Part shown: one piece after another, positions 22,449 to 31,974 of the stretch | Layout: each line of letters begins with the position of its first letter | Position numbering within the stretch: position 1 is the first letter of the stretch | Origin: Pedobacter ghigonis | Lineage (GTDB): Bacteria; Bacteroidota; Bacteroidia; Sphingobacteriales; Sphingobacteriaceae | Direction: 5' to 3' | Assembly: GCF_903166585.1 (NCBI RefSeq) | Contig: NZ_CAESCM010000011.1 | Span: 80,204 to 144,203, forward strand | DNA length: 64,000 nucleotides | Position numbers and translations under genes: made by a program | The notes under the pieces: model-generated | Databases searched by the model: none | Told to the model about the DNA's origin: nothing | The model's input: only the letters and a program-made list of their open reading frames with translations

Positions 22449-25028
22449 TTAGAATGCGTAACGCAAGGTTGCGCCAAAAGTTCTCGGATCGCCAAGAACA
22501 CCAGCGTATAAGCCTGAGTTACCTGCTGCAGCCTGTAACTGCTCATAGTAGTTTCTATTGCCGATATTTCTGCTCCAAACAAATAACGAAAACTTATCTG
22601 ATTTAAAACCTAACCGGGCGTTAAACAAGCCATATCCTTTTACAACTAACACGCTTGATGGTGTTGGGTTTGAAGAATAATCTGAACGGTAGCTGGCATC
22701 AGCTGCAACAAAAAATCTTCCTTCCTTTGTAGCTAAAGTACCCGGTAAGCTGAGCTCTGAACCTCCAGAGATATTCCATTTAGAAATACCTGGTAATCTA
22801 CCTCCCGATGCATCTTTAAAAGCCACCTGTGTTGCTGTACCATTGATAATTTCGGTATGACCGGTTTCTTCCAAAGGCAGTGGTGCATTGGTAAATTTCA
22901 CATACTTACCATCCAGATAAGCTACTGCTGCATTAAGGGTTAAAAATCTTTCTAACTGATAGGTACCATCAATTTCCAATCCTTTTACGTTCACTTTTTC
23001 TGCGTTGGCCAGGTATCCCCTGTTAACACCTAACTGTGGCGATTGTACGTTGGTTTGGTAATCCTTAATATCGGTATCGAAAGCAGTGATGTTTAATAAT
23101 CCACCTCTAACTGGTCTGGTTTTTAAACCCAATTCGTAATGCTGAACATATTCTGGCTTAACCACAGCAACTGATAAATCTGCCGCACCGGTTGAAGTGG
23201 TTGGCAATCCACCTACGTTAACACCTACAGGTTTGTAAGCGGTAGAGAAAGTACCATAAATGTTAAGGTTGGCATTTGGACGGTAAGAAACCGTTAAGTT
23301 ACCCGATAAATTGTTGTTATCTACATTAGTTGTAAATTGTTGGTTGCTGTATACCGCAGCTTTAAGTGCCAGTAAGGCAGCATCGTTGGTTTGTAAACCG
23401 CCATAAGTTACCCTATCGTAGTCTACATCTTTTTTATCGTAAGTATATCTCAACCCTGGTAATACGTGGAAGTGTGTTAAAAATTCCCAGTCAACCTGCG
23501 CAAAAACCGCCGCACTTAACGATTTAATGGTTGAATTGGTTTTAATACCGAAACCATCTAATAAACCAGGGGTTGAATATAAAGCCTGACTACCTGTATT
23601 GCTGGTTTGTACAAAACGCCATTGATCTTTACCAACCTCCTCGGTTTGCGCCAGGCCTTTTAGGTTTTGAGCAAGTGCAAATACACCAATTACTCCACTT
23701 AGTTTATCGGTAATATTACCCGCATATCTAACTTCCTGCGAATATTGATCGTGGCGTGAGTTACCCTGCGATTTGGTTAATGCAGCTAACTCAGAGAAAT
23801 CCCTGTCGTTTGTTGGATCCCAGTTCCAGAATCTCCATGCAGTAGTAGAAGTAAGCGTTCCGTTACCAATTTTATAATCTACGTTTAAAGATATACCACC
23901 GATCGACTGATTGTGTCTCCAGGGAGTATTGGTATTGATTTCTCTCGAAAAAGGATCAATTTTAGGTTGCTGATAACCTAAATCAGAAACGATTTTAGCA
24001 TATTGACGGTAAGCACTTCTCTCCGTAGTAGTAACACCGGCAATTACCAGCGGATAACCTGCAGGATGTTGTACACTCACATCACCACTTAATAATATCT
24101 TCAGCTTATCAGACGGCGTGTAGTATAACTGACTTTTAAAACCAAGGTTATTTTGTCCGCTGTATTTGCGTTCCTCTCTGGTATTCCAGATGGTACCATC
24201 GCGCTGTGTACCTGAAATAGAGATTTTTGCAGCCAGGTTTTTAGCTAAACCACCTGAAACAGAAGTTTTGGCTTGCAGGAAATTATAATTACCTACGCTG
24301 ATTTCTACTTTAGCACTCGGTGTTTGTGTTGGTTTAGTGGTGGTAATGTTAAATGCACCGGCAGTGGTATTTTTACCAAATAAAGTACCTTGTGGACCAC
24401 GGATTACCTCTATTTGTTCGATATCAAGAAAGTCGGTTGAAGTAGCGGCCGGGCGTGCGTGATAAACACCATCTACATAAAAACCTACCCCCGGGTCGAT
24501 ACCATCGTTGGTTAAACCAAATGTTGAACCTAAGCCGCGGATATTAAGGGTGGTATTTCTTGCATTTGAAGCATATAACTGCACCGAAGGAACAAGCTCT
24601 TTTAAACGGTTAACGTTAAAAGCACCTGAATTTTCTGCAGCCTGCCCGCCAATTACAGTAATTGGGATAGGCACATCCTGCAGTACTTCCGAGCGTCGTC
24701 TCGAGGTTACTACAATCTCATCAAGCAAAGCACTTTCAACCAGCACCAGTTCAATTGGGGTATCCTGTAATTTTATAATTTGAAAATCCTGTGGTTTATA
24801 GCCTACCGAGCTAACCTGGATGTAGAAAGGAAGTTCTTGTTTTGCGTTAATGGCAAAAGCGCCATTTTCATCGGCCACAACGGCTGTGTTTGTACCTCTT
24901 ATTTTTACTGTTGCATGTGGTATTTTGGCCCCGTTAGCTCCTTTTATAATCCCGGTTACCGGGCTTTGAGCAAAAATGGCTCCCGTTATAAGTAGTAAGA
25001 AAAAGATTATTGGTAAGCTTTTTTTCAT
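22449..25028 (-). CDS. TonB-dependent receptor
   Basis: 859 residues, an outer-membrane active transporter. Domain order: signal peptide (KKSLPIIFFLLLITGAIFA), CarboxypepD_reg-like domain (about 22-110: VTGIIKGANGAKIPHATV), plug (about 120-225: RSEVLQDVPIPITVIGG, then GSTFGLTNDGIDPGVGFYVDG and IEVIRGPQGTLFGKNTTAGAFN) and a 22-strand barrel ending in A-T-L-R-Y-A-F. No SusD-like gene follows, so it is not a SusC-type glycan importer; plug and barrel resemble siderophore or small-ligand receptors. A 16-nt palindrome sits at its likely transcription start (25156-25171). Confidence 0.93.
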   Translation of the reverse strand: MKKSLPIIFFLLLITGAIFAQSPVTGIIKGANGAKIPHATVKIRGTNTAVVADENGAFAINAKQELPFYIQVSSVGYKPQDFQIIKLQDTPIELVLVESALLDEIVVTSRRRSEVLQDVPIPITVIGGQAAENSGAFNVNRLKELVPSVQLYASNARNTTLNIRGLGSTFGLTNDGIDPGVGFYVDGVYHARPAATSTDFLDIEQIEVIRGPQGTLFGKNTTAGAFNITTTKPTQTPSAKVEISVGNYNFLQAKTSVSGGLAKNLAAKISISGTQRDGTIWNTREERKYSGQNNLGFKSQLYYTPSDKLKILLSGDVSVQHPAGYPLVIAGVTTTERSAYRQYAKIVSDLGYQQPKIDPFSREINTNTPWRHNQSIGGISLNVDYKIGNGTLTSTTAWRFWNWDPTNDRDFSELAALTKSQGNSRHDQYSQEVRYAGNITDKLSGVIGVFALAQNLKGLAQTEEVGKDQWRFVQTSNTGSQALYSTPGLLDGFGIKTNSTIKSLSAAVFAQVDWEFLTHFHVLPGLRYTYDKKDVDYDRVTYGGLQTNDAALLALKAAVYSNQQFTTNVDNNNLSGNLTVSYRPNANLNIYGTFSTAYKPVGVNVGGLPTTSTGAADLSVAVVKPEYVQHYELGLKTRPVRGGLLNITAFDTDIKDYQTNVQSPQLGVNRGYLANAEKVNVKGLEIDGTYQLERFLTLNAAVAYLDGKYVKFTNAPLPLEETGHTEIINGTATQVAFKDASGGRLPGISKWNISGGSELSLPGTLATKEGRFFVAADASYRSDYSSNPTPSSVLVVKGYGLFNARLGFKSDKFSLFVWSRNIGNRNYYEQLQAAAGNSGLYAGVLGDPRTFGATLRYAF

Positions 25029-25155
25029 GATTGGTTTATTCGTATTTGTTTAATTATTGTTGACTAGTTATGCGTTCGGCGGTATTTAGTAAATATTTGA
25101 GGATAGCTACAACAGCAGTACGACAGTGGTTTATGTTTGGTTTTCATTATTATAT

Positions 25156-25171
25156 TAAATCTATAGATTTA
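25156..25171 (-). promoter_or_regulatory. Perfect palindrome at the TonB receptor start site
   Basis: TAAATCTATAGATTTA is a perfect 16-nt palindrome placed 5 nt downstream of a TATATTTG box on the minus strand, where transcription should begin. This is the position of a repressor operator. The regulator is unknown. Confidence 0.6.
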
Positions 25172-25176
25172 GTCGA

Positions 25177-25206
25177 CAAATATATTAAAAAAAAGCAAGT
25201 GCCAAA
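25177..25206 (-). promoter_or_regulatory. Promoter of the TonB receptor gene
   Basis: TTTG (25206-25203), an 18-nt spacer and TATATTTG (25184-25177) on the minus strand fit the Bacteroidota consensus. Confidence 0.65.
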
Positions 25207-25281
25207 TTTTATTTTGTGATTTTTATTTTTTTATACCGCTCACGCCCTAAAAAAGCTGTGAGAACTGAAAATTCAGGCATA

Positions 25282-25318
25282 AAAAAACGGGGCTATCGTA
25301 ACCGATGCCCCGTTTTTT
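25282..25318 (-). terminator. Terminator of guaB
   Basis: AAAAAACGGGGC pairs perfectly with GCCCCGTTTTTT around a 13-nt loop, 17 nt after the guaB stop. It is symmetric and could act on both strands. Confidence 0.93.
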
Positions 25319-25335
25319 GCTATATATAAATTAGC

Positions 25336-26805
25336 TTACCTGGTATAATTAGGTGCTTCTTTAGTAATGGTAATATCGTGCGGGTGACTTTCGCGCATAC
25401 CTGCAGCGGTAATCTGTACAAATTGTGCTTCCTGCAATGCTTCGATATTGGCTGCTCCACAATAGCCCATACTTGCACGCAAACCACCAATATACTGGTA
25501 CATTACTTCTGCCAATGTACCTTTAAATGGCACACGACCAACAATACCTTCCGGAACCAGTTTTTTAATATCATCTTCCACATCCTGGAAATAACGGTCT
25601 TTCGATCCTTGTTCCATTGCTTCGATTGATCCCATTCCGCGGTAAGACTTAAATTTACGTCCCTCGTAGATAATGGTTTCGCCTGGTGATTCTTCTACCC
25701 CTGCGAATAACGAGCCTGCCATTACGGTACTTGCACCTGATGCAATTGCTTTGGCAATATCGCCAGTATGTTTAATACCGCCATCGGCAATAACCGGTAC
25801 ACCTGTACCTTTTAAAGCTTTTGCACACTCGTAAACTGCATATAATTGAGGTACACCTACACCGGCGATGATTCTGGTGGTACAAATAGAACCCGGGCCA
25901 ATACCTACTTTAACTGCATCGGCTCCTGCTTCTGCCAGGAATTTTGCAGCTGCACCTGTAGCAATGTTACCTACAATAACCTGCAAATCAGGATATTTGG
26001 CTTTAACTTCTTTTAATTTATCTACTACACCTTTGGTATGGCCATGGGCAGTATCGATGGTAATTACATCAACACCTGCATGCACCAGTGCATCAACCCG
26101 TTGTAATGTATCGGCAGTTACACCAACCGCAGCACCAACGCGTAAACGTCCGCGCTCATCTTTACAGGCTGCCGGATAATTTTTAACTTTCGAAATATCT
26201 TTAAAGGTAATTAAGCCGCTTAAATAACCATCTTTGCTTACTACCGGAAGTTTTTCGATTTTATGGTTCTGAAGGATTTCCTCTGCCTGAACCAGTGTAG
26301 TACCTTCTGGTGCAGTAATCAGGTTTTCTTTAGTCATTACTTCAGAAACTGGTCTTTTCATGTCTTTTTGAAAGCGCAAATCCCTGTTGGTAATGATACC
26401 TACCAATTTATTATCGCTGCTTACTACCGGAATGCCGCCAATTTTATGTTCTTTCATAATTTTGAAAGCATCGGCAACAACTGCTGATTCCAATAAAGTA
26501 ACCGGATCCTGGATCATACCACTTTCAGAGCGCTTTACTTTGCGTACTTCACTGGCTTGTCTTTCAATCGTCATGTTTTTGTGCAACATGCCTATTCCCC
26601 CATTTTGCGCAATAGCAATGGCAAGCTCGGCTTCAGTTACAGTATCCATTGCGGCAGAAATCAATGGAACATTGAGTTTAATTTTTTTCGTTAAAAAAGT
26701 GGATGTATTTACTTCACGTGGCAGAATTTCGGAATATGCGGGTACCAAAAGTACATCATCATACGTCAAACCTGTGGCAATAAATTTTGTGGAATCGAGT
26801 TGCAT
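25336..26805 (-). CDS. guaB: IMP dehydrogenase
   Basis: A 489-residue NAD-dependent enzyme that oxidises IMP to XMP, the first committed step of GMP synthesis. A TIM barrel is split by two CBS domains (about 95-205, e.g. [19 protein letters not shown]). The catalytic loop [12 protein letters not shown], with the active Cys, is near residue 300-311. The flap ([10 protein letters not shown]) and [10 protein letters not shown] follow. Length is normal. It is monocistronic, with a TATCTTTG promoter box at 26845-26838 and a strong terminator. Confidence 0.97.
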   Translation of the reverse strand: MQLDSTKFIATGLTYDDVLLVPAYSEILPREVNTSTFLTKKIKLNVPLISAAMDTVTEAELAIAIAQNGGIGMLHKNMTIERQASEVRKVKRSESGMIQDPVTLLESAVVADAFKIMKEHKIGGIPVVSSDNKLVGIITNRDLRFQKDMKRPVSEVMTKENLITAPEGTTLVQAEEILQNHKIEKLPVVSKDGYLSGLITFKDISKVKNYPAACKDERGRLRVGAAVGVTADTLQRVDALVHAGVDVITIDTAHGHTKGVVDKLKEVKAKYPDLQVIVGNIATGAAAKFLAEAGADAVKVGIGPGSICTTRIIAGVGVPQLYAVYECAKALKGTGVPVIADGGIKHTGDIAKAIASGASTVMAGSLFAGVEESPGETIIYEGRKFKSYRGMGSIEAMEQGSKDRYFQDVEDDIKKLVPEGIVGRVPFKGTLAEVMYQYIGGLRASMGYCGAANIEALQEAQFVQITAAGMRESHPHDITITKEAPNYTR

Positions 26806-26837
26806 AGCAAATAAATTAGGATTTATTATTTGCCAGG

Positions 26838-26845
26838 CAAAGATA
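26838..26845 (-). promoter_or_regulatory. -7 box of guaB
   Basis: TATCTTTG on the minus strand, about 33 nt before the guaB ATG, matches TAnnTTTG. No convincing -33 TTG was found. Confidence 0.55.
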
Positions 26846-26950
26846 AGGAAAAACCAGGAAAATAAAAATGTAAATGCGAATTTGATTAAATATTAGGCTT
26901 TGTTGACAATTGGAATTTTCCAAGTTGCAAAGGTTATATGGTTGAGTAAA

Positions 26951-27070
26951 ATGATCTACCACATGAACGACAAGCAATACCCACCAGAGAAATATGCGGA
27001 ATATGTAGAGTTTTACAAAAAAATTTATCAGGCTGATAAGCAAAAAGCTATTTTAGCAAAAACTTTATAA
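26951..27070 (+). CDS. Hypothetical 39-residue protein
   Basis: A short ORF, ATG to TAA, encoding a Lys/Tyr-rich peptide (MIYHMNDKQYPPEKYAEYVE, then FYKKIYQADKQKAILAKTL). Codon use resembles the neighbouring genes and the ORF ends 7 nt before ppnP, on the same strand, so the two are probably co-transcribed. I do not recognise the family. It has no signal peptide or TM segment and looks like a small soluble helical protein. A start at ATG 26963 (MNDKQ) is also possible. Being so short, it could be spurious. Confidence 0.55.
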   Translation: MIYHMNDKQYPPEKYAEYVEFYKKIYQADKQKAILAKTL

Positions 27071-27077
27071 TTAGACT

Positions 27078-27359
27078 ATGATTACTGAAAACCAATATTT
27101 TGACGGTAACGTTAAATCTTTAGGGTACGAAACAACCGAAGGCAAATCAACGGTAGGTGTGATTAATCCGGGCGAATATACCTTTGGCACCGCACAGCAA
27201 GAAATTATGCACGTTGTTGAAGGCGAATTGGAAGCACTTTTACCAGGAGCTACCGAATGGGTAAGCATAACAGCCGGAAACCAATTCGAAGTACCCGCCA
27301 ATGCTTCATTTAAGGTAAAGGCAACTGTTCAAACCGCTTATCTTTGCCAATACAGATAA
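27078..27359 (+). CDS. ppnP: Pyrimidine/purine nucleoside phosphorylase (DUF1255)
   Basis: A 93-residue single-domain cupin. Members split nucleosides into base and ribose 1-phosphate with broad specificity. Family segments are visible: ENQYFDGNVKSLGYE at the start, STVGVINPGEYTFGT, then EIMHVVEGELEALLPGATEW and the C-terminal FEVPANASFKVKA. Length equals that of the E. coli protein (94). It follows the 39-codon ORF by 7 nt and is closed by a long hairpin. Confidence 0.95.
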   Translation: MITENQYFDGNVKSLGYETTEGKSTVGVINPGEYTFGTAQQEIMHVVEGELEALLPGATEWVSITAGNQFEVPANASFKVKATVQTAYLCQYR

Positions 27360-27365
27360 TCAAAA

Positions 27366-27444
27366 AAAGAAGTCAGGTTCCACCCTGCTCGTCATACTGA
27401 ACTCGTTTCAGTATCTCTTACGTTCCAGGAAAACCTGACTTCTT
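27366..27444. terminator. Long hairpin between ppnP and the M16 operon
   Basis: AAGAAGTCAGGTT at the left pairs with AACCTGACTTCTT (27432-27444) at the right. The loop contains a second hairpin, ATACTGA...TCAGTAT (within 27393-27416), flanked by CGTCAT and so similar to the GTCAT repeat family. Probably a shared bidirectional terminator built around a repeat. Confidence 0.65.
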
Positions 27445-27461
27445 AGCTTAAATACTTCGCT

Positions 27462-28733
27462 TTACTTCTTCCCGATTACCACTTCGGTAAAACTTTCGGT
27501 AGTGAAGTATTTATTGGCCAAAGCCAGCAATTCTTCGGCGGTAATGCTTTTTACCGTTTCAATGTATCTCGAATAATAATCGTAATCCAGGCCGGAGAAG
27601 TAGATGTTTTTAAACTTATCGGCGTGCGAGAAAACATTTTCTAAACTGCCCAGCATCGAGCCAAGCATATAGTTACGCACTAAATTAAGTTCATCTTCCC
27701 CTATCAGTGTCGTTTTCAATAAATCGATCTCTTTATAAATTTCTGTCAAAGCTGCTCCGCAAACATCGGCACCAACTTCTGTCGATATAAAAAGATAGCC
27801 CGCTTGCTGCAACGACGATATACCCGAACCAATGCCGTAAGTATATCCTTTATCTTCACGGATATTGGCCATCAACCGCGATCCGAAGTAACCACCCAAA
27901 ACCGTATTTAAAATCTGGAGGCCAGAAAAATCTTTATGCTTGCGGTTAATCGCCAGCTGGCCAATCCTGATGGCCGATTGCAGGGCTTCAGGTTTCTCTT
28001 TATACACAAATTGTTTATCGGTAACACTAAAGCTAAATGAGTTTTTCACCACCTCACTTTTTTCCCAATCGTATCCAAAACTACTATCCAAAAGGTTAAA
28101 ACCAGCTGTATCAAATTTTCCTGACACCACAATGGTGCAGTTGTTTGGTGCGTAGGCAGCTTTAAAGTAGGTTAAAAGATCGTCGCGCTTCAGTTCATCG
28201 TAATGCTGTGCTTTAATATCCACCCCGTAAGGTGTATCGCCAAACAAGGCATGTGCAAATTCTTTCCTCGAAACGATGTCGTTCTTTTTAAGGTTAACCT
28301 GCAGTTTTTGCTTCTGGTTCTGAATATAAATATCCAGTTCGTTTTGCGGAAACTGGCTATTTGTTAAAACATCCTTTACAATAGGCAACACCGAATGTAA
28401 ATGCTTATTCAGCGTATACAACGAAACCGATGAATGATCCTGCGTGTATTCCGTTTGGAAAAATGCACCGTAAAAATCAATTTTTTCGGCTATTTCTTTG
28501 GCCGATAACTTGTTGGTTCCGTTATTAAGTAAGGTATTTACAGCGATAGCCTGTAAGGGTTTTTCGCGTTTCCAGTTAACGTTTTCAAAAATAAATTCGA
28601 TCCGCACCAAATCTTGCTCACCCGAATAAATGGTAAAAACAGGTACACCGTTGGCTAATAACCTTTTTTCAGGCTGGATAAAATTTATAGCAGATACCTG
28701 CTTAAAATCAGGCGCTTGTTGTCTGTTAAGCAT
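27462..28733 (-). CDS. M16 family peptidase, non-catalytic type subunit
   Basis: A 423-residue two-lobe pitrilysin-fold protein. It lacks the HxxEH zinc motif in its N-terminal half, but keeps the R-E-D-K-GYTYGIGS stretch (about residues 285-296), where the Arg/Tyr pair of the partner subunit completes the active site of bacterial M16B heterodimers. It starts 8 nt inside the end of the upstream catalytic subunit gene, so the two are translationally coupled. No signal peptide is visible, suggesting a cytoplasmic complex. It processes small unfolded peptides by analogy. Confidence 0.9.
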   Translation of the reverse strand: MLNRQQAPDFKQVSAINFIQPEKRLLANGVPVFTIYSGEQDLVRIEFIFENVNWKREKPLQAIAVNTLLNNGTNKLSAKEIAEKIDFYGAFFQTEYTQDHSSVSLYTLNKHLHSVLPIVKDVLTNSQFPQNELDIYIQNQKQKLQVNLKKNDIVSRKEFAHALFGDTPYGVDIKAQHYDELKRDDLLTYFKAAYAPNNCTIVVSGKFDTAGFNLLDSSFGYDWEKSEVVKNSFSFSVTDKQFVYKEKPEALQSAIRIGQLAINRKHKDFSGLQILNTVLGGYFGSRLMANIREDKGYTYGIGSGISSLQQAGYLFISTEVGADVCGAALTEIYKEIDLLKTTLIGEDELNLVRNYMLGSMLGSLENVFSHADKFKNIYFSGLDYDYYSRYIETVKSITAEELLALANKYFTTESFTEVVIGKK

Positions 28734-29970
28734 GTTCTTCAGTTAAATAATACAAGGTTGATGATGAATTTTTGCCGAAGGTTTCGTTGGCAATCCTTTT
28801 AATGTCGGCCGATTGAACCTTTAAAAATTCGGCTGTTTCCTTATTCAGTAAGGCTGCATCGCCCAGCATTTCATAGTAAGCCAGGTTCATCGCTTTATCA
28901 AGCAGGCTCATTTCCGAAAATACAAGGATCGATTCTACCTTGTTCTTCACCTTTGTAAGCTCAGTATCCGAAACCAGCTCAGTTTTTAATTTATCCAGTT
29001 CGGCCCATATCGCTTTTTCGGCAGTTTCTATGGCTACGCCTTCTACCAATTTACCTTCAATAATAAATAAACCCGGATCTAAACTGCTCGAAATATAGGC
29101 GTTAATATCGCTAAAAAGCTGTTGTTCTTTAAGCAGGCTGTTGTATAAACGCGACGATTGTCCACGCGATAAAACGTCGGAAAGTAAATCGAAAGCATAA
29201 TAATCAGCATTCAATCTGCCTGGCATTTTAAAAGCCATATAAATGGCATTTAAGGGAACATTTGCTTTAACGGTTTCTTGCCTTGCTTCTGTTTGTGCTT
29301 CTTCCTGAACCAAATTTCTGTGGTATTTCTCTCCGGCAGGTATCGGTTCAAACCATTTCTCAGCCAGTTTTTTCACATCTTCGGTTTTCACATTTCCACC
29401 CACAACCAAAATAGCGTTCTGCGGGGTATAATGCTTCTTAAAAAATGCTTTCACATCATCCATGGTGGCATTTTCTATATGCGAAAGCTCTTTACCAATG
29501 GTTGCCCAGCGGTACGAATGTTTTTTATATGCCAGCGGACGAAGCTTTAACCAAACATCGCCATATGGCTGGTTCAGGTAACGCTGCTTAAATTCTTCAC
29601 TTACTACGTTACGCTGCGTATCCAGACTTTTTTCAGAAAAAGCAAGGCTCAGCATCCGATCGCTCTCCAGCCAAAATGCTGTTTCTATATTTTCGGCAGG
29701 CAGTGTAATGTAATAGTTGGTAATATCGTTGCTGGTAAAGGCGTTATTTTCGCCCCCAACGCGTTGTAAAGGTTCATCGTAATTGGGGATATTGATTGAT
29801 CCACCGAACATCAAATGTTCAAACAAATGCGCAAAACCTGTTTTTTCAGGGTCCTCATCACGTGCGCCCACATCATACAAAATATTCAGAACTGCCATCG
29901 GAGTAGTTGCATCTTCGTGCACCAAAACTTTTAACCCGTTAGCTAGTGTAAAACGATTAAAATCTACCAT
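28726..29970 (-). CDS. M16 family zinc peptidase, catalytic subunit
   Basis: A 414-residue pitrilysin-type peptidase. The zinc motif HLFEH (HxxEH, near residues 46-50 in AHLFEHLMFGG) is intact, and the downstream Glu in the NVVSEEFKQR region (about 117-126) is the expected third ligand. It is the first gene of a two-gene operon with the inactive-type partner. No signal sequence is seen. The promoter is probably the TATCTTTA sequence about 20 nt upstream, which differs from the -7 consensus by one base. Confidence 0.92.
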   Translation of the reverse strand: MVDFNRFTLANGLKVLVHEDATTPMAVLNILYDVGARDEDPEKTGFAHLFEHLMFGGSINIPNYDEPLQRVGGENNAFTSNDITNYYITLPAENIETAFWLESDRMLSLAFSEKSLDTQRNVVSEEFKQRYLNQPYGDVWLKLRPLAYKKHSYRWATIGKELSHIENATMDDVKAFFKKHYTPQNAILVVGGNVKTEDVKKLAEKWFEPIPAGEKYHRNLVQEEAQTEARQETVKANVPLNAIYMAFKMPGRLNADYYAFDLLSDVLSRGQSSRLYNSLLKEQQLFSDINAYISSSLDPGLFIIEGKLVEGVAIETAEKAIWAELDKLKTELVSDTELTKVKNKVESILVFSEMSLLDKAMNLAYYEMLGDAALLNKETAEFLKVQSADIKRIANETFGKNSSSTLYYLTEEHA

Positions 29971-30108
29971 TACCTAATTTTAGAGGGGTAAAGATAATTT
30001 AATAATTCATTTAGCAGAATGTGATTAATAAAGAGAATACAATTAAAAGATATTTTGGGCGCGGGCAATTCTATTTTTATTATTTTAGCAACAGATAATC
30101 AAGTAAAC

Positions 30109-30813
30109 ATGGGCGAGGAAACAGCAAAAAATTCATTTGGAATTTTAAACAGTTTAAAAAAATTAATTTTCGAAGACAGTGAAGATGCGCCAGGCACCAC
30201 ACCTGATCAGCAACCTGCCAGCAATAGCACAAAAACACCCGAACCTGTAACTAACCAGCCACAGGTTAATCTAAAAGAAAATGTTAGCGCAGTTGGCGTT
30301 ACCGATGTGAAACAAATGAAGATAAAAGTTTTGGGTATACTGGAAAAAATGAATGAGCCCGGACTTGATTTTTTTGAGGTTTGGAATGCAGCTGCAGAAA
30401 TGGGCAGCATTGATGCTTCGACCATAAAAGCGGCCTACACATCTTTAAAATATGTAGAAAAAGACTTAAATAAACAAAAACTGCTAACCACCGGCCGGAA
30501 TTATGCTACCGAATTAAAAAAAGTTATAGAACAGGAAAGCAACCAGAAACAGCAGCAAAAACAAAACTTAGAAAATAGCCTGGTTGAAGAAAAAAATAAT
30601 CTGGTAAACGAAATTAAAACCATTGAGCAAAACATTGCCGACCTCAAAGCCAAATTGCAAAATAAAGAACAGGATTTAAAGAGTCTTAATGTAAAGTATG
30701 ATCCGCAGCTGAAAGATATCGATCAGAAAATTGCTTTAGGCAATGCTGCAGTTAACGAGGTAATAGCCGATATAGAAAAAGCACTGAATATTATTGAAAC
30801 AAACATAAACTAA
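30109..30813 (+). CDS. Coiled-coil protein, first gene of a three-gene membrane operon
   Basis: A 234-residue cytoplasmic protein with no recognised family. Residues 1-25 form a short helix, 26-55 a Pro/Thr/Gln-rich linker, 65-125 a helical domain (KIKVLGILEKMNEPGLDFFE, then AAEMGSIDASTIKAAYTSL), and 130-234 a long coiled coil rich in Lys/Glu/Gln. I chose ATG 30109 over a TTG start at 30055 because the upstream codons look like promoter DNA (TATTATTTTAG). It lies 24 nt before the membrane coiled-coil gene, and the set ends at a strong terminator. A scaffold or adaptor is the simplest reading. Confidence 0.75.
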   Translation: MGEETAKNSFGILNSLKKLIFEDSEDAPGTTPDQQPASNSTKTPEPVTNQPQVNLKENVSAVGVTDVKQMKIKVLGILEKMNEPGLDFFEVWNAAAEMGSIDASTIKAAYTSLKYVEKDLNKQKLLTTGRNYATELKKVIEQESNQKQQQKQNLENSLVEEKNNLVNEIKTIEQNIADLKAKLQNKEQDLKSLNVKYDPQLKDIDQKIALGNAAVNEVIADIEKALNIIETNIN

Positions 30814-30837
30814 CGATTAAAAATTAACGAAAACGTA

Positions 30838-31947
30838 ATGGAAAACAAAAATCAGTATGTAAATATTCCAGCCGAAATTAAAAGTCAGCTGCCTATATTT
30901 CAGGTTTTAGGCGATCATCTTCCCAGCCAGATAAAAACACCTGAAGGCAAAAAGGTAATATCAAATATCTTTTTTTGGGCACTAATTTTAGGAGGTGCAT
31001 TTGCATTTTTCAAATTTCTGCCAATTATGCTGGTTTACGCAGCCAAAAGTATTTTACTGGTTATTTTTAGTATTATACTGATTGTATTGCTTTTACTTGC
31101 GCCAAAAATTATTTCTTTATTACACAGATTGGGTACCATTTTACTTTTTAAAGGCGAAAAAGCCATAATAAGAGGTAATCCGATCGAAACCCTTCAGCTT
31201 TTATCAAAAGACGCAAAGGATACTTTAAAAAGAGTAAAAGATAAAATTGCCAATGTTGACGGTGTACGGATAGACATGGTGCAAAGCGGAGAAACAGCTC
31301 AAAAAACTGCCGAAGAAAAATACACCTATGCTAAACGCTTTACTGTTGAAGCTGCAAGTTTAGATGAAAAAGCTAAACAGGAAACTGCAAACAACAACGT
31401 TGAAAAGGCAAACGATTTAAACAGGGATGCCAAAGAAACACGTACAAAAGCTTTTCTTTTAGGTAAAGAAGGCGAAGCCGAAGAGCAAAATGCCCGCAGT
31501 TATGTACAATATGCTAACCAGTTTGCCAAAGTTTTAGAAGTTTTAAAAGATAACGAAAGTGCTGCCCGCATTTATGTAAGTACCCTGGATAGCAGTATTT
31601 CGATCATTTCTAAAAAACTGGAAGCAACCCAAAAAATGAAAAATGCAACTGAAGGCCTTGCAGAAGTTTTTAACATTAAAGACGGATGGGCTTTTCAGGA
31701 AGCAATGAATGCCGCAACAGGTGCCATTAGCCAAAATATTGCATCTATCCGTTCGAACCTCGATTTCTTAGATCAAAATAATAACATTACCGTTGGTGGT
31801 GCACCTTCGCAAAGCGAACTGGAAGAATTCATCAAAAAAGTAGACGACCGCAACCTTAAAATGCTTAATGTTAGCCGAATGACCGATGCATCTTACGAGC
31901 TTAAACCTGAAGAAAAAGTAGACAAAGGCTTTTCATTATTAGACTAA
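30838..31947 (+). CDS. Two-TM coiled-coil membrane protein
   Basis: 369 residues with a soluble N-terminus (1-40), two TM helices back to back (about 43-62 and 65-90: FFWALILGGAFAFFKFLPIM, then SILLVIFSIILIVLLLLAP), and a ~270-residue, mostly helical, Ala/Lys/Glu-rich cytoplasmic region with long coiled coils (e.g. AEEKYTYAKRFTVEAASLDE). The long helices recall PspA/IM30- or ESCRT-III-like envelope proteins, but I see no signature that proves it. It is the middle gene of the operon, 24 nt after the first and 27 nt before the Ppx/GppA-like gene. Confidence 0.75.
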   Translation: MENKNQYVNIPAEIKSQLPIFQVLGDHLPSQIKTPEGKKVISNIFFWALILGGAFAFFKFLPIMLVYAAKSILLVIFSIILIVLLLLAPKIISLLHRLGTILLFKGEKAIIRGNPIETLQLLSKDAKDTLKRVKDKIANVDGVRIDMVQSGETAQKTAEEKYTYAKRFTVEAASLDEKAKQETANNNVEKANDLNRDAKETRTKAFLLGKEGEAEEQNARSYVQYANQFAKVLEVLKDNESAARIYVSTLDSSISIISKKLEATQKMKNATEGLAEVFNIKDGWAFQEAMNAATGAISQNIASIRSNLDFLDQNNNITVGGAPSQSELEEFIKKVDDRNLKMLNVSRMTDASYELKPEEKVDKGFSLLD

Positions 31948-31974
31948 TCAAACTCTTAAATTAAACATATCACA

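Larger units (their letters stand above)
25029..25335. other. 307-nt intergenic region
   Basis: It contains the TonB receptor promoter with its palindrome, then AT-rich DNA, then the guaB terminator at 25282-25318. The receptor leader would be ~140 nt. No ORF is seen. Confidence 0.6.

Noticed and set aside
26816-27043. Minus-strand 75-residue ORF near guaB
   Set aside because: It runs through the guaB promoter and opposes the more coding-like 39-codon ORF; the hydrophobic look is a by-product of AT-rich antisense.
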